Source of the DNA: Pseudomonas putida
Lineage (GTDB): Bacteria; Pseudomonadota; Gammaproteobacteria; Pseudomonadales; Pseudomonadaceae
NCBI RefSeq assembly: GCF_028682475.1
Contig: NZ_JANHLE010000012.1
Coordinates: 1 to 64,000, forward strand
Length of the DNA stretch: 64,000 nt
Direction: 5' to 3'
Shown here: positions 34,455 through 42,922 of the stretch, piece by piece
Layout: each line of letters opens with the position of its first letter
How positions within the stretch are numbered: position 1 is the stretch's first letter
Made by a program: the position numbers and the translations under genes
The notes under the pieces: model-generated
Told to the model about the DNA's origin: nothing
Databases searched by the model: none
Seen by the model: only the letters and a program-made list of their open reading frames with translations

Positions 34455-37400
34455 ATGCACAACACCCCTACGCAGCGCCGATCGACCCGTGAACTTTTCC
34501 GTTACTCAGGCGTTGCTTCTGCGCTGCTGATCGCACTCGGGATTTCATCTGCCAGTGCCGTGCCGATGGACGACACCAGCCCACCGTCGCCAACCGACCC
34601 CTCGGCCTACACCCCCCTCCCTGCCACCCCTCTGGAGCGGCAGCAAGCGCTGGATGGGTTGAAGTTGCTGCCCGAGGGCAACCACGGATCGCTCGCCTTG
34701 CCCGATGGCGCGTACGGTGACCGCACCACGCCCCGGACTGAAAACGTGCTGCCACCGGCCAAGCAGACATCCTTCAACTATCCCACCAATGGTTTGGCCA
34801 GCCCGCTGTTCGGGGCGCAACCCTTTACTCAGCAGATGCTGCTGTACGAAGAATTCGGCCCGGAGAAACTCGACCCGACCGTCGAAGCCGGCACCATCCC
34901 CTTCCCGGTTCCCACCACAGGCCCTGCCCCCGAGCAAGACCCCAACAATGTCGCGCGCAGCGGCCCCACCGGCGCAGCGCTGGAGGCCTTTCTCCGGCAA
35001 CCCGGGCTGCTGCCGTTCCCGACGCAATATGCCAACGTGCTCGATCGCAACCCCTGGAAGGCGCAAATCGAAGCCTTCCTCAACCGCCACCCGGTCGGCT
35101 CGCCAGCCGAAGGCCGGCCACCGGGAAAAGGCTGGTCGCATCAGCGCTGGAACGAGTTCTACCCGCAGGCGGCGATCAAGACTGCGCAAGCCGGCGCGCG
35201 GTACAACCAGGGCTTGCGTGACAGCCGGCAAATGCACGGCTACGCCAAAGGCGAGTTCGGCCCCGGCGGGCTTTATCACAACACCGCCGGTATACCTGCA
35301 ACCGAGGGGACGGCCAAAGGCATCGGCATCCGCTTTCACCCGAACATGCCGATCCAGAACCACAACTCGCTGTGGACCTTCGACGGCACGCTGCCGCCCA
35401 AGTTGCTGATGGCCCGCTACGGCCAACCAATCCTGATGCGCCACTACAACGCCCTGCCCATCGACCCGGCAGCCAATGGCGGCTTTGGCCTGCACACCCT
35501 CAGCACCCACGAACACAACGGCCATAACCCGGCCGAAAGCGACGGTTATACCAACGCCTTCTTCTTCCCCGGTCAGTACTACGACTACCGCTGGCCGGTG
35601 CAACTGGCCGGCTACGACTCGATCAACACCAACGCCCAAGACCCCAGAGCCGCATTCCCTTGCGCCGAAGGGGAAACGCTCTGGGTCAACGATAGCCAGC
35701 CGGGGCTCAAGACCTGTCAGAACGGCAGCATCAAGGTCCGCGGTGACTGGCGCGAGACCATGAGCACCCACTGGTTCCACGATCACATGCTCGATTTCAC
35801 CGCCCACAATGTCTACAAGGGCAACGCGGCGATGATGAACTACTACAGCGCCCTGGACCGCGGCAACGAGGCCCTGCAAGACGGCGTCAACCTGCGCCTG
35901 CCCAGCGGTTCGGCATTGCCCTGGGGCAACCGCGACTATGACGTCAACCTGACCTTTGCCGACAAGGCCTGGGACCAGAGCGGCCAACTGTGGTTCAACC
36001 CGTTCAACATCGACGGCTTCATCGGCGACCAGATGATGGTCAACTGGCTGTACAAACCCTACTTCGACGTGCGTGCGCGCAGCTATCGCCTGCGCATCCT
36101 CAATGGCTCGGTGTCGCGCTACATGAAGGTCGCCGTGGTCCGCGAAGTGCGCGGTAATGGCGGTGAGTTCCGTGGCCCGCAGGGTTCCGGGGTGTCGTAC
36201 AACCGGGTGCCGTTCCACATGATCGCCAACGACGGCAACATCATGGAACATGCCATCCCGTTCGACGGCAGCATGGACCTCAACGGCAACGGCGACCTCA
36301 AGGACGACAACGGCATCATGCCGACCATGGCCATCGCCGAGCGCTACGACATCATCATCAACTTCGCCAAGCACGGGATTCAACCCGGCGACAAGATTTT
36401 CTTCGTCAACCTCATGGAGCACGACACCGGCAAAGGCCCAAGCGTGGACGCGGTGTCGCTGGCCGATGTGCTGTCGGAGAAATACAAGGCGGTCATCGAC
36501 CAGACCAGCAAGGGCCCCCGCTGGCGCGATGGCGACCCGGTGGTCGGCAAATTCCTGCAGTTCAACGTCAAGCCTTACAGCGGCACCGACCTGAGCATGG
36601 ACCCGGTGGCCTACGAACCGGCCAAACCGGGCAAGGCCGCCGGCAAGAAAATGATCCCGCTGACCATCGACCGCAACGATCAGAACATGCAGGCCAAACT
36701 CAAGCAGGCACGCCACCGCAGCTTCGAATTCGGTCGCTCCGACGGTACCGACACGGCGCCCTGGACGATCAAGACCGACGGCGGCTTTGGCTACTCCATG
36801 GACCCGCGGCGGATCACTGCTTCACCGCAGCTGGCCACGGGCCCGACCGATGCCGGTTACGCGGGGGAAGGCACCCTCGAAGTGTGGAAGATCAAAAACG
36901 GTGGCAACGGCTGGAGTCACCCGGTGCATGTGCACTTCGAGGAAGGGGTCATTCTCAACCGCGACGGCAAGGCACCGCCAGAGTGGGAAAAATGGGCACG
37001 CAAGGACCTTTATCGGGTCGGACCGGAAGTCGACAGCTCCGGCGAGCTGGAAATGGCGATCCGCTTTCGCGAATTCGCCGGTACCTTCATGGAGCATTGC
37101 CACAACACCCAGCACGAAGACAACTCCATGTTGCTGCGTTTTGACCTTGAGCGCCCGGGTCAGTTCGAGCTGATGCCCTCGCCGATGCCGACCTGGGATG
37201 GTGTCGAGTACATCAGTTCCGCCGCCCTGCCCGGCTTCCGCGATGAGGACGACGAAGGGCCGGGAGAAGGTCCAGACGACAACCAGCTGCCTGTGGCCAG
37301 GGATGACAGCGGCGCCACCAAAGCCGGCGTGCCGATCACCCTCAATGTGCTGGCCAACGACAGCGACCCCGATGGTGACGTGCCGCTCAGCGTCGTCAGC

Positions 37401-37871
37401 CTGGGGCAACCGGACTCCGGTCAGGGCAGCGTCAGCAGCAACGGTACCCAGGTGACCTTTACTCCCCCCGCGACGGTAAACGAGGCCTACAGCGCGGTCT
37501 TCGAATACAAGGTCAAGGATGCCCGCGACGGCGTGTCGAAACTGGCGGCCAACGTGAGCGTTGCAGTCACTCCGGCGGCGGTAGAGGTTGATCAGAACCT
37601 CAAGGTCACCAGCGCCACTGTCACCGTGCGCAGCAACAACCGCTATGCCTGGGACCTGATGGGGACCAGCTCGATGAAGATTGGCGAAACCCTCGCAATC
37701 ACTGCATCGACCACCAGCGGACCGTTGACTCTGGGCACGGCGACGGTGTTGTCCGGCGGTACCTGGCGCCTGTCCGCCAGCACCACTGGCAGCGGACCTT
37801 CGCCTAACCCGACGGTAACGATCAAGCCGCTTAACGGTAAAGCCATCACGGTTCCATTAACCGTACGTTGA
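34455..37871 (+). CDS. Large secreted multicopper oxidase with Ig-like C-terminal domains
   Basis: The 1138-residue protein has a signal peptide (hydrophobic core about residues 19-34; RR at 8-9 makes Tat export possible). The copper-binding motifs are spread as in a multicopper oxidase: HEHNGH at about 352-357, HWFHDH at 439-444, HPVHVHF from 822 and HCHNTQHEDN with the T1 His-Cys-His at 881-883. A calcium-loop-like DLNGNGDLKDD segment starts at 608. After residue ~935 an acidic linker leads to a Big_9/cadherin-like repeat (VLANDSDPDGD...) and a Ser/Thr-rich beta domain. Substrate unknown; Mn(II) or organics are possible. Sco-cytochrome and PCuAC genes follow directly. Confidence 0.85.
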   Translation: MHNTPTQRRSTRELFRYSGVASALLIALGISSASAVPMDDTSPPSPTDPSAYTPLPATPLERQQALDGLKLLPEGNHGSLALPDGAYGDRTTPRTENVLPPAKQTSFNYPTNGLASPLFGAQPFTQQMLLYEEFGPEKLDPTVEAGTIPFPVPTTGPAPEQDPNNVARSGPTGAALEAFLRQPGLLPFPTQYANVLDRNPWKAQIEAFLNRHPVGSPAEGRPPGKGWSHQRWNEFYPQAAIKTAQAGARYNQGLRDSRQMHGYAKGEFGPGGLYHNTAGIPATEGTAKGIGIRFHPNMPIQNHNSLWTFDGTLPPKLLMARYGQPILMRHYNALPIDPAANGGFGLHTLSTHEHNGHNPAESDGYTNAFFFPGQYYDYRWPVQLAGYDSINTNAQDPRAAFPCAEGETLWVNDSQPGLKTCQNGSIKVRGDWRETMSTHWFHDHMLDFTAHNVYKGNAAMMNYYSALDRGNEALQDGVNLRLPSGSALPWGNRDYDVNLTFADKAWDQSGQLWFNPFNIDGFIGDQMMVNWLYKPYFDVRARSYRLRILNGSVSRYMKVAVVREVRGNGGEFRGPQGSGVSYNRVPFHMIANDGNIMEHAIPFDGSMDLNGNGDLKDDNGIMPTMAIAERYDIIINFAKHGIQPGDKIFFVNLMEHDTGKGPSVDAVSLADVLSEKYKAVIDQTSKGPRWRDGDPVVGKFLQFNVKPYSGTDLSMDPVAYEPAKPGKAAGKKMIPLTIDRNDQNMQAKLKQARHRSFEFGRSDGTDTAPWTIKTDGGFGYSMDPRRITASPQLATGPTDAGYAGEGTLEVWKIKNGGNGWSHPVHVHFEEGVILNRDGKAPPEWEKWARKDLYRVGPEVDSSGELEMAIRFREFAGTFMEHCHNTQHEDNSMLLRFDLERPGQFELMPSPMPTWDGVEYISSAALPGFRDEDDEGPGEGPDDNQLPVARDDSGATKAGVPITLNVLANDSDPDGDVPLSVVSLGQPDSGQGSVSSNGTQVTFTPPATVNEAYSAVFEYKVKDARDGVSKLAANVSVAVTPAAVEVDQNLKVTSATVTVRSNNRYAWDLMGTSSMKIGETLAITASTTSGPLTLGTATVLSGGTWRLSASTTGSGPSPNPTVTIKPLNGKAITVPLTVR

Positions 37872-37912
37872 CACCCGGCGCTGATCATTTACATCTTCAG
37901 GAGGTACAGGAC

Positions 37913-38905
37913 ATGGGCTGGAACACCGCGAAAATACTCCGCCGTTTGCTGCTCGTTGCACTGTGCGGCGGGCAATGGTCACTCGCGGCCGCCAGCGAAA
38001 GCGCCCCGCCCCAGCAATGGGGGCGGGACTACTTTCCCAACACCCCGCTGATCAACCAGGACGGCCAATCAGTACGGTTTTTTGATGACCTGATCAAAGA
38101 CAAGGTGGTGGCCATCAACTTCATCTTCACCACCTGCACCGACTCCTGCCCACTGGAAACCGCGCGCCTGCGGCAGGTGCAGAAACTGCTCGGCGAGCGC
38201 GTGGGTCGCGATGTGTTTTTTTACTCGATCAGCATCGATCCAGAAACCGATACCCCGGAAGTACTCAAGCACTATGCGGAGAAATTCAAGATCGGCCCCG
38301 GCTGGCAGTTTCTGACCGGTAATAAAGACGACATCACCCTGTTGCGGCAAAAGCTCGGCCTGTTCATCAAGGGTGTCGATGACGGACAAACCAAGGACCA
38401 TAACCTCAGCCTGATTATCGGCAATCAAAGCACCGGGCGCTGGATGAAAGCTTCCCCGATGGAAAACCCCTATGTACTGGCCGACCGCCTGGGCAAAAGC
38501 CTGCACAACTGGAAGCTGGCCAGCACGGACACCAACGACTACGCCCAGGCCCCCAACGTGCGCCAGCCCAGCGTCGGCGAACAGATCTATCGCACGCGCT
38601 GTTCTTCCTGCCACACGCTCGGCGATACCGAGCACGCCGGGATGCGCAGCATTGGCCCGGATCTACTCGGCGTCACCCGCCAGCGCGACCCCGCCTGGCT
38701 GACCCGCTGGATCAAAGAACCTGATGTGATGCTGGCAGAGAAGGATCCGCTGGCCATGCTGCTGTATGAACAATACAACCGCCTGGCGATGCCCAACCTG
38801 CGTTTGGGCGATGTCGAGATCGCTGCCTTGCTGACTTACCTGGAAGAAGAGACCGAGCGCCTGCAGACCCCGGCGCCCATCACGACTTCGCAAACAAGCC
38901 GCTAA
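37913..38905 (+). CDS. Sco1/SenC copper chaperone fused to cytochrome c
   Basis: The 330-residue protein has a signal sequence (about residues 9-26), a Sco thioredoxin-like domain with the copper-binding pair C75-x3-C79 (CTDSC) and its conserved His in DHNLSL, then a class I cytochrome c domain with haem motif CSSCH (residues 230-234) and a probable axial Met in RLAMPN. AGGAGG lies 8 bp before the ATG. Sco domains deliver Cu to cuproenzymes; the fused haem could carry electrons. The gene follows the multicopper oxidase by 41 bp, suggesting it serves that enzyme. Confidence 0.87.
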   Translation: MGWNTAKILRRLLLVALCGGQWSLAAASESAPPQQWGRDYFPNTPLINQDGQSVRFFDDLIKDKVVAINFIFTTCTDSCPLETARLRQVQKLLGERVGRDVFFYSISIDPETDTPEVLKHYAEKFKIGPGWQFLTGNKDDITLLRQKLGLFIKGVDDGQTKDHNLSLIIGNQSTGRWMKASPMENPYVLADRLGKSLHNWKLASTDTNDYAQAPNVRQPSVGEQIYRTRCSSCHTLGDTEHAGMRSIGPDLLGVTRQRDPAWLTRWIKEPDVMLAEKDPLAMLLYEQYNRLAMPNLRLGDVEIAALLTYLEEETERLQTPAPITTSQTSR

Positions 38906-38920
38906 GAAAGGAGTTCAACC

Positions 38921-39394
38921 ATGGTTAACCGACTATTGCTGCTGTGCACAGTGTTCGCCTGGAGCTCGCTGAGCCTTGCCCAGGAGTACCAGCTCGGCGA
39001 GCTGCTGATCACCCAGCCCTGGTCACGTGAGTTACCCGTCGAGCTGCCGGGCGGCTCGGCCTATTTCACTGTGCACAATCACGGCAGCGAAACAGATCGC
39101 CTGATCGCTGTCAGCAGCCCTCGCGCGCAAACATCCAGGCTGCATACCCAATCCGGCAATGACGGCATGATGAACATGCAGCATGTTGCCGGCATGGACA
39201 TTCCGGCCCATACCGAGGTGACCTTCCAACCCGGCGCCAACCACGTGATGTTGTCGGGCATGGAACAACCCCTGAAAGCCGGGGAGCAGTTCCCGCTGAC
39301 GCTGGAGTTTGAAAAGGCCGGCACGATTGAAGTGCTGGTCGAGGTCCGGCCGGTTGAAGCACAGGCCAGCCACGGCACCGTTCACGTTCACTGA
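38921..39394 (+). CDS. PCuAC periplasmic copper chaperone
   Basis: The 157-residue protein has a signal peptide ending near residue 20 and a PCuAC/DUF461 fold with the Cu(I) ligands of the H-x(n)-M...H-x-M pattern (LHTQ..., MMNMQH, NHVMLSGM). It hands copper to Sco-type proteins or cuproenzymes. AAGGAG precedes the start and the gene lies 15 bp after the Sco-cytochrome c gene, so all three copper genes look like one operon. Its end overlaps the convergent MAPEG gene by 7 bp. Confidence 0.88.
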   Translation: MVNRLLLLCTVFAWSSLSLAQEYQLGELLITQPWSRELPVELPGGSAYFTVHNHGSETDRLIAVSSPRAQTSRLHTQSGNDGMMNMQHVAGMDIPAHTEVTFQPGANHVMLSGMEQPLKAGEQFPLTLEFEKAGTIEVLVEVRPVEAQASHGTVHVH

Positions 39395-39822
39395 CTGCCT
39401 CCTGCACCGCTGGCGAGTGCCAGGAGCCGAACGACCCAATAGACGGCGATCGCCAGCTGTACAGCAAACGCGGCAAACCTGCAGAAGACCGCCGCAACAC
39501 GTTGCGAAGCCAGATGAATGCAGGACTGAAGCAGTCGCGCGACCAGAAACGCGTAGGCCAGTGGATCGGTGATCGCTGTTTGCCCGGTGAGCAAAGCCAG
39601 GACTAACAGGCCGCCAAAAATGGGCAGCCCTTCCACACAGTTTGCGTGCGCCCGCGCCAGGCGCTGCATGAAGGGGGAAAGCGTGGCGTTGTCCGGGGTG
39701 AATTGATTGGCCGGCACACCTTTGAACAGCACGAGAAAACCTCGCAGCAGCTCCATCAGAACAAGTAACGCCAACGCCCACGCAATGAATCCGGCCAATA
39801 CGATCGCACTTGGACTTGTCAT
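39388..39822 (-). CDS. MAPEG-family membrane protein
   Basis: The 144-residue protein has four hydrophobic helices and the MAPEG pattern RLARAHANCVEGLPIFGGL (about residues 52-70) and LVARLLQSCIHLAS. MAPEG proteins include microsomal glutathione transferases; bacterial members mostly lack assigned substrates. GAGGGAAG lies upstream of ATG 39822, preferred over ATG 39843, which would overlap the upstream gene's stop region. Confidence 0.82.
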   Translation of the reverse strand: MTSPSAIVLAGFIAWALALLVLMELLRGFLVLFKGVPANQFTPDNATLSPFMQRLARAHANCVEGLPIFGGLLVLALLTGQTAITDPLAYAFLVARLLQSCIHLASQRVAAVFCRFAAFAVQLAIAVYWVVRLLALASGAGGSQ

Positions 39823-39839
39823 CGCACTTCCCTCAATGA

Positions 39840-40424
39840 TCACTGACGATCCCGCCAGCGATCCGAATCGTAGACATAAGAATCGCCAAGGATGCTGTCG
39901 TAGCGAATCAGCAAGCGTAATCGATCCTTGGCAATGGCCATGACCGCCGCCGGCTCATGGTCTGCCAGCATCACTGTAGTGGTGTTGAATTTTTTCCCAG
40001 GCGGGATGAACTCACCGACGATGAACAATTCGGCATGTTGTTCATAGGGAATATCCCCGAGCAACAGGCAACTGGCCGCCTCGAGCAAATCCGGGCCCTC
40101 ACCCTGCAGTTGCCTGCCATCGACCCAGAGGCACACTTCACGAATGATGGCCGGCCCCAGCCCGTTGTTTTCCAGGGTGAAACAGTAGGATTTTGCCTTG
40201 ATGTCGGTGCTGTTCCAGGCTGACAGGTGTGGCGTTGCCATGCGCCGATTGTGTTGTTCATGCATCTTTATCTGCCTGGCGCTGAAGCGTACGGCGATAC
40301 ACGCGACAAACACCGAAGCAAACGCCGCCAAGGCCGTCAACAGCGTTGACACCTCAGACAACCAGCCTTCCTGGGCCGATACGACGTACACCACATAATC
40401 CTGTACAGGTTCCATGTGGCCCAT
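39840..40424 (-). CDS. Hypothetical membrane-anchored protein
   Basis: The 194-residue protein has one transmembrane helix near residues 26-46 (LLTALAAFASVFVACIAV) and a soluble C-terminal domain with a beta-rich look (YCFTLENNGLGPAIIREVCLWVDG). I recognise no family with certainty; similar one-helix proteins with this NNGxGPA motif are common as orphan genes. An internal ATG at 40415 is a possible start. It ends 17 bp before the MAPEG gene on the same strand. Confidence 0.55.
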   Translation of the reverse strand: MGHMEPVQDYVVYVVSAQEGWLSEVSTLLTALAAFASVFVACIAVRFSARQIKMHEQHNRRMATPHLSAWNSTDIKAKSYCFTLENNGLGPAIIREVCLWVDGRQLQGEGPDLLEAASCLLLGDIPYEQHAELFIVGEFIPPGKKFNTTTVMLADHEPAAVMAIAKDRLRLLIRYDSILGDSYVYDSDRWRDRQ

Positions 40425-40521
40425 CCCGGCGCTGTCGAAACGTCAGACCTGCACGCTCATCATTGCTCTGAGAAGCATAGCAATAGGTTGATAGCGTATC
40501 GGTTTTGCGCTGGTTACTGGC

Positions 40522-40818
40522 CTACTGAAGCTTGCGGCGAATAATCTGAATGCCAATCACCGGGATCGCCGCAGCGCCAATCACCAGCCACCAATCGGCA
40601 TTGTCCCGACTGAACGTTTCAACGGCAGCTAGATACAGGCCAAAGGCGGTAGTGACGCTGCATGCTGCAATCAGCGCCAGCCATTTAATACCGGTCATCG
40701 GCCCGAACAGTGCGTTTCGATGAGCAAAGCAGAGCAACCAGAAGTACATCCAGATCACCGCACCGCTCATGTAAAAGCCCAGGACCAGCAAGTCCCCCAG
40801 CATTCCTGCTCCGTGCAT
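40522..40818 (-). CDS. Small inner-membrane protein, unknown
   Basis: The 98-residue product has three hydrophobic helices (LVLGFYMSGAVIWMYFWLL, WLALIAACSVTTAFGLYL and VIGAAAIPVIGIQII) and a basic C-terminus (IRRKLQ). An internal ATG at 40803 with GGAG upstream is perhaps the true start, giving 93 residues. No family recognised. It is divergent from the OsmE-like gene. Confidence 0.5.
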   Translation of the reverse strand: MHGAGMLGDLLVLGFYMSGAVIWMYFWLLCFAHRNALFGPMTGIKWLALIAACSVTTAFGLYLAAVETFSRDNADWWLVIGAAAIPVIGIQIIRRKLQ

Positions 40819-40923
40819 TTGAATCTCTCGTGCGCAAATTTGGCGTGCCTTGCGGCGCTCGGCTTTACTTTAACTGATGTGCCCAGGCGTTTCTTTACGA
40901 CGCTCACTTGCGGGAGCACTGCC

Positions 40924-41286
40924 ATGAACAAAGTTATTTTCGCGCTGGTCGCCATGCTGTCAGCAACCAGTGGCTGCGCTACTGACGCCTATGTCTATCG
41001 TGACCAGCCGCTGGTTGCCAAGGTCGAAACGGGCATGGACAAAGAACAAGTCCAGCGCATTGGCGGTAAACCATTATCAGAAACCCAGCGTACCGTAGTG
41101 CCCGGTACCTGTTTCGACTATCTGCTCAGCCAAGCCGGCAAAAAGCAGCCTTACCATGTCAGCTTCGATGGCGCGGGAAAAGTGGACCACACCAGTTTCA
41201 TGACCTGCGCAGAATGGAGTCGTGCCCAGCAAAAGTCCAGGGAAGCACCTAGCAACATGGGAGGGATGGGAGGGTCGGGTTATTAG
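40924..41286 (+). CDS. OsmE-like (SmpA/OmlA-fold) lipoprotein
   Basis: The 120-residue protein has a signal peptide with lipobox-like ATSGC and the SmpA/OmlA fold pattern V-x-x-G-M-x-x-x-Q-V-x-x-x-x-G (VETGMDKEQVQRIGGKP), then a CFDYLL and MTCAEW cysteine pair. It resembles osmotically inducible lipoprotein OsmE and ends in a Gly/Met-rich tail. It is followed by a terminator at 41386. Confidence 0.75.
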   Translation: MNKVIFALVAMLSATSGCATDAYVYRDQPLVAKVETGMDKEQVQRIGGKPLSETQRTVVPGTCFDYLLSQAGKKQPYHVSFDGAGKVDHTSFMTCAEWSRAQQKSREAPSNMGGMGGSGY

Positions 41287-41385
41287 CACTGCATTGCAGA
41301 ATCGATCAACCACCACGCTAGCAAGGCGCGCGTCAGCAACATGAAAAAGCACACGAACACCAAGGTATTGAGCCTTGCCTGAAAC

Positions 41386-41409
41386 AGCCCGCCATTAAGC
41401 GGGCTTTTT
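41386..41409 (+). terminator. Rho-independent terminator
   Basis: AGCCCGC-CATTAA-GCGGGCT is a perfect 7-bp stem followed by TTTT, 100 bp after the OsmE-like gene. The stretch between holds no other gene. Confidence 0.8.
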
Positions 41410-41460
41410 CAAGACTTCACAAAGGTGCTGTTAACTCAATGTGAAAAAACGATCCGCCAC

Positions 41461-41628
41461 CTAGTCCAGAGCGCCATTGAGCACTTCGTAAATGATCCCC
41501 GTCGCAATAGCGACCAGAATCAGATCCGTCCCGGCTTGTTGCCACTCATAACCATCGTAATGCGGCAGATGGTCCAGCAGCCGTCCATCAAGCTTCTTCG
41601 CGATTCCAGGTGGCAGCGGCTCACATGC
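41461..41628 (-). pseudogene. C-terminal fragment of a CigR/RcnB-family gene
   Basis: The leftward frame encodes about 55 residues containing LPPGIAKKLDGRLL, HYDGYEW and DLILVAIATGIIYEVL, ending at a natural stop. This is the conserved C-terminus of CigR/RcnB-type periplasmic proteins. In frame just upstream is a TAG (41629-41631) and no start codon, so the signal peptide and N-terminal half are gone. Remainder of the gap 41287-41692: the terminators listed, nothing else seen. Confidence 0.7.
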
Positions 41629-41666
41629 CTAAGCATCAGCAATAGTCTCTAACCCACAGGTGTGAA

Positions 41667-41688
41667 AGCCCAGCACGAGGGCTGGGCT
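41667..41688 (-). terminator. Terminator of the 63-residue protein gene
   Basis: An 8-bp stem AGCCCAGC/GCTGGGCT lies 5 bp beyond the stop of the leftward gene; read leftward it is followed by TTTCA, a short T run. Confidence 0.6.
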
Positions 41689-41692
41689 AAGA

Positions 41693-41884
41693 TTATTTTC
41701 TGTTTTCCATCATTTTGTCGGCGAGCGCTTTGGCCCGCTCAATCAACAGATTTTGCCGATCTTCGTGAGTGGCGCCTCCTACAATCGGTGCAGTCAGATT
41801 GCTTTCCGCAATCAACGCAGCACAGAAGTACTTATCCCAAACGGTTTGCGCCGACAACGGTTGATCCAGGTGCTTGGTATCCAT
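41693..41884 (-). CDS. Hypothetical 63-residue protein
   Basis: Small hydrophilic protein with AAGGAG 7 bp upstream of ATG 41884. The middle reads ALIAESNLTAPIVGGATHEDRQNLL, ending KMMENRK; no signal peptide or membrane segment and no recognised domain. Flanked by its own terminator hairpin, which supports a real gene. Longer in-frame upstream starts are possible but have no RBS. Confidence 0.55.
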   Translation of the reverse strand: MDTKHLDQPLSAQTVWDKYFCAALIAESNLTAPIVGGATHEDRQNLLIERAKALADKMMENRK

Positions 41885-42005
41885 ATGCGGCTCCTTCTGA
41901 TGAGGTAGCACTGCTATTTTACGCCCGGAACGCGAGCATTCCGCGTTGCTGGAGATAGTCGGCAAACTGTGTGGGGCTCTGAAATCTAAGGGTGCCAAAT
42001 GCAAA

Positions 42006-42026
42006 AGCCCAGCGCGGGGCTGGGCT
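42006..42026 (-). terminator. Terminator of the Gly-rich protein gene
   Basis: AGCCCAGC-GCGGG-GCTGGGCT hairpin 46 bp beyond the leftward stop at 42072; read leftward it is followed by TTTTGC. Confidence 0.6.
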
Positions 42027-42071
42027 TCGCCGGAGTATTCAGACCGACTTGCTACTCAAGGATCAATCGTA

Positions 42072-42518
42072 TCATCGATCATTTTTAGAGGACGACCTGG
42101 CCGCATTGCCTAGCCCTTTCGCATTATGATCACCCGGCGTGGTAGACGATATTGCAGTTGACTTGGACAAGCCGCGGGTGTCCTTGGAATGGGCGATACC
42201 GGAAGTAGCCGTACCATGACCATTATCGTCATTGCGATCACTGCCGTAGTGGTGACCACTCACGCCATGATCTCGCGTCGCCTTACCGGAGTGATCGTCT
42301 CCAAAGCCGGCACCGTTGCTTTTACCACCGTGGCTGCCATTCCCTGCGCCCATGCCGCCGTGCCCACTACCGTGGCCACCTCCATTTCCCCCACCGTGAC
42401 CACCTCCGCCCCCGTTACCCCTGGCATAGGCTGAGCCGATAGGAGAAAGGTCGGCCGGTAATAACGCTGTTGTCCCCAGCAAAAATGCACAGGCAAGCGC
42501 GGCCATGGTTTTCTTCAT
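42072..42518 (-). CDS. Secreted Gly/His/Ser-rich protein
   Basis: The 148-residue protein has a Sec signal peptide (about residues 1-33) followed by a GGGGHGGGNGGGHGSGHGG-type tract (residues ~36-60) and a polar tail rich in His, Asp and Ser. Low-complexity Gly/His tails often bind metal or surfaces. No fold or family assigned. It lies between a CigR/RcnB scrap and a universal stress gene in the accessory stretch. Confidence 0.55.
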   Translation of the reverse strand: MKKTMAALACAFLLGTTALLPADLSPIGSAYARGNGGGGGHGGGNGGGHGSGHGGMGAGNGSHGGKSNGAGFGDDHSGKATRDHGVSGHHYGSDRNDDNGHGTATSGIAHSKDTRGLSKSTAISSTTPGDHNAKGLGNAARSSSKNDR

Positions 42519-42922
42519 TTTTTGTACGGCTCCACAGGTAGGATTGAGTATCCAGTAGGACCGGCCTCGCCTCGCTAAGTTCTTGCCCAGCCGACGAAAT
42601 GCCTAATTTGGAATCGCACGCCCAGCCCATAAGATCAAACACTTGTTAGTCATTTCCGCGCTTAGTTAAAAACAAACTAATTCAGCCGTCCGAAAACCTG
42701 AACCGCAAAGACAATAACGGTCATAATACCCGGCTATTAATCCGATCACTCAGCGCCCTCTCGCAGAGCAGGCTTATTCACACTGCCAGCAATAAGCATT
42801 GGAGAATATAGTTTGCGCGTTTTAAATAGCGATCAGTTCCGTGATCATGCCTACCCACTCGATTCAAGCGTCAACCGCACGTGCCCCTGTATAAAACTGT
42901 ACTCACGCACAGGAAGACGATC
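42519..42922. other. 404-bp divergent intergenic region
   Basis: No gene seen. It is lower in GC than its surroundings and contains GATCA-GTTCCG-TGATC (42829-42844), a short inverted repeat about 80 bp before the universal stress gene, which may be regulatory. No Anr-type TTGAT-N4-ATCAA site found. Confidence 0.35.

Noticed and set aside
34545..36716. 723-codon open frame opposite the multicopper oxidase
   Set aside because: Antisense shadow; the sense frame has a signal peptide and copper motifs.
40720..40923. N-terminal extension of the OsmE-like protein
   Set aside because: The lipoprotein signal peptide starts at 40924; the extension has no coding features and overlaps the opposite gene.
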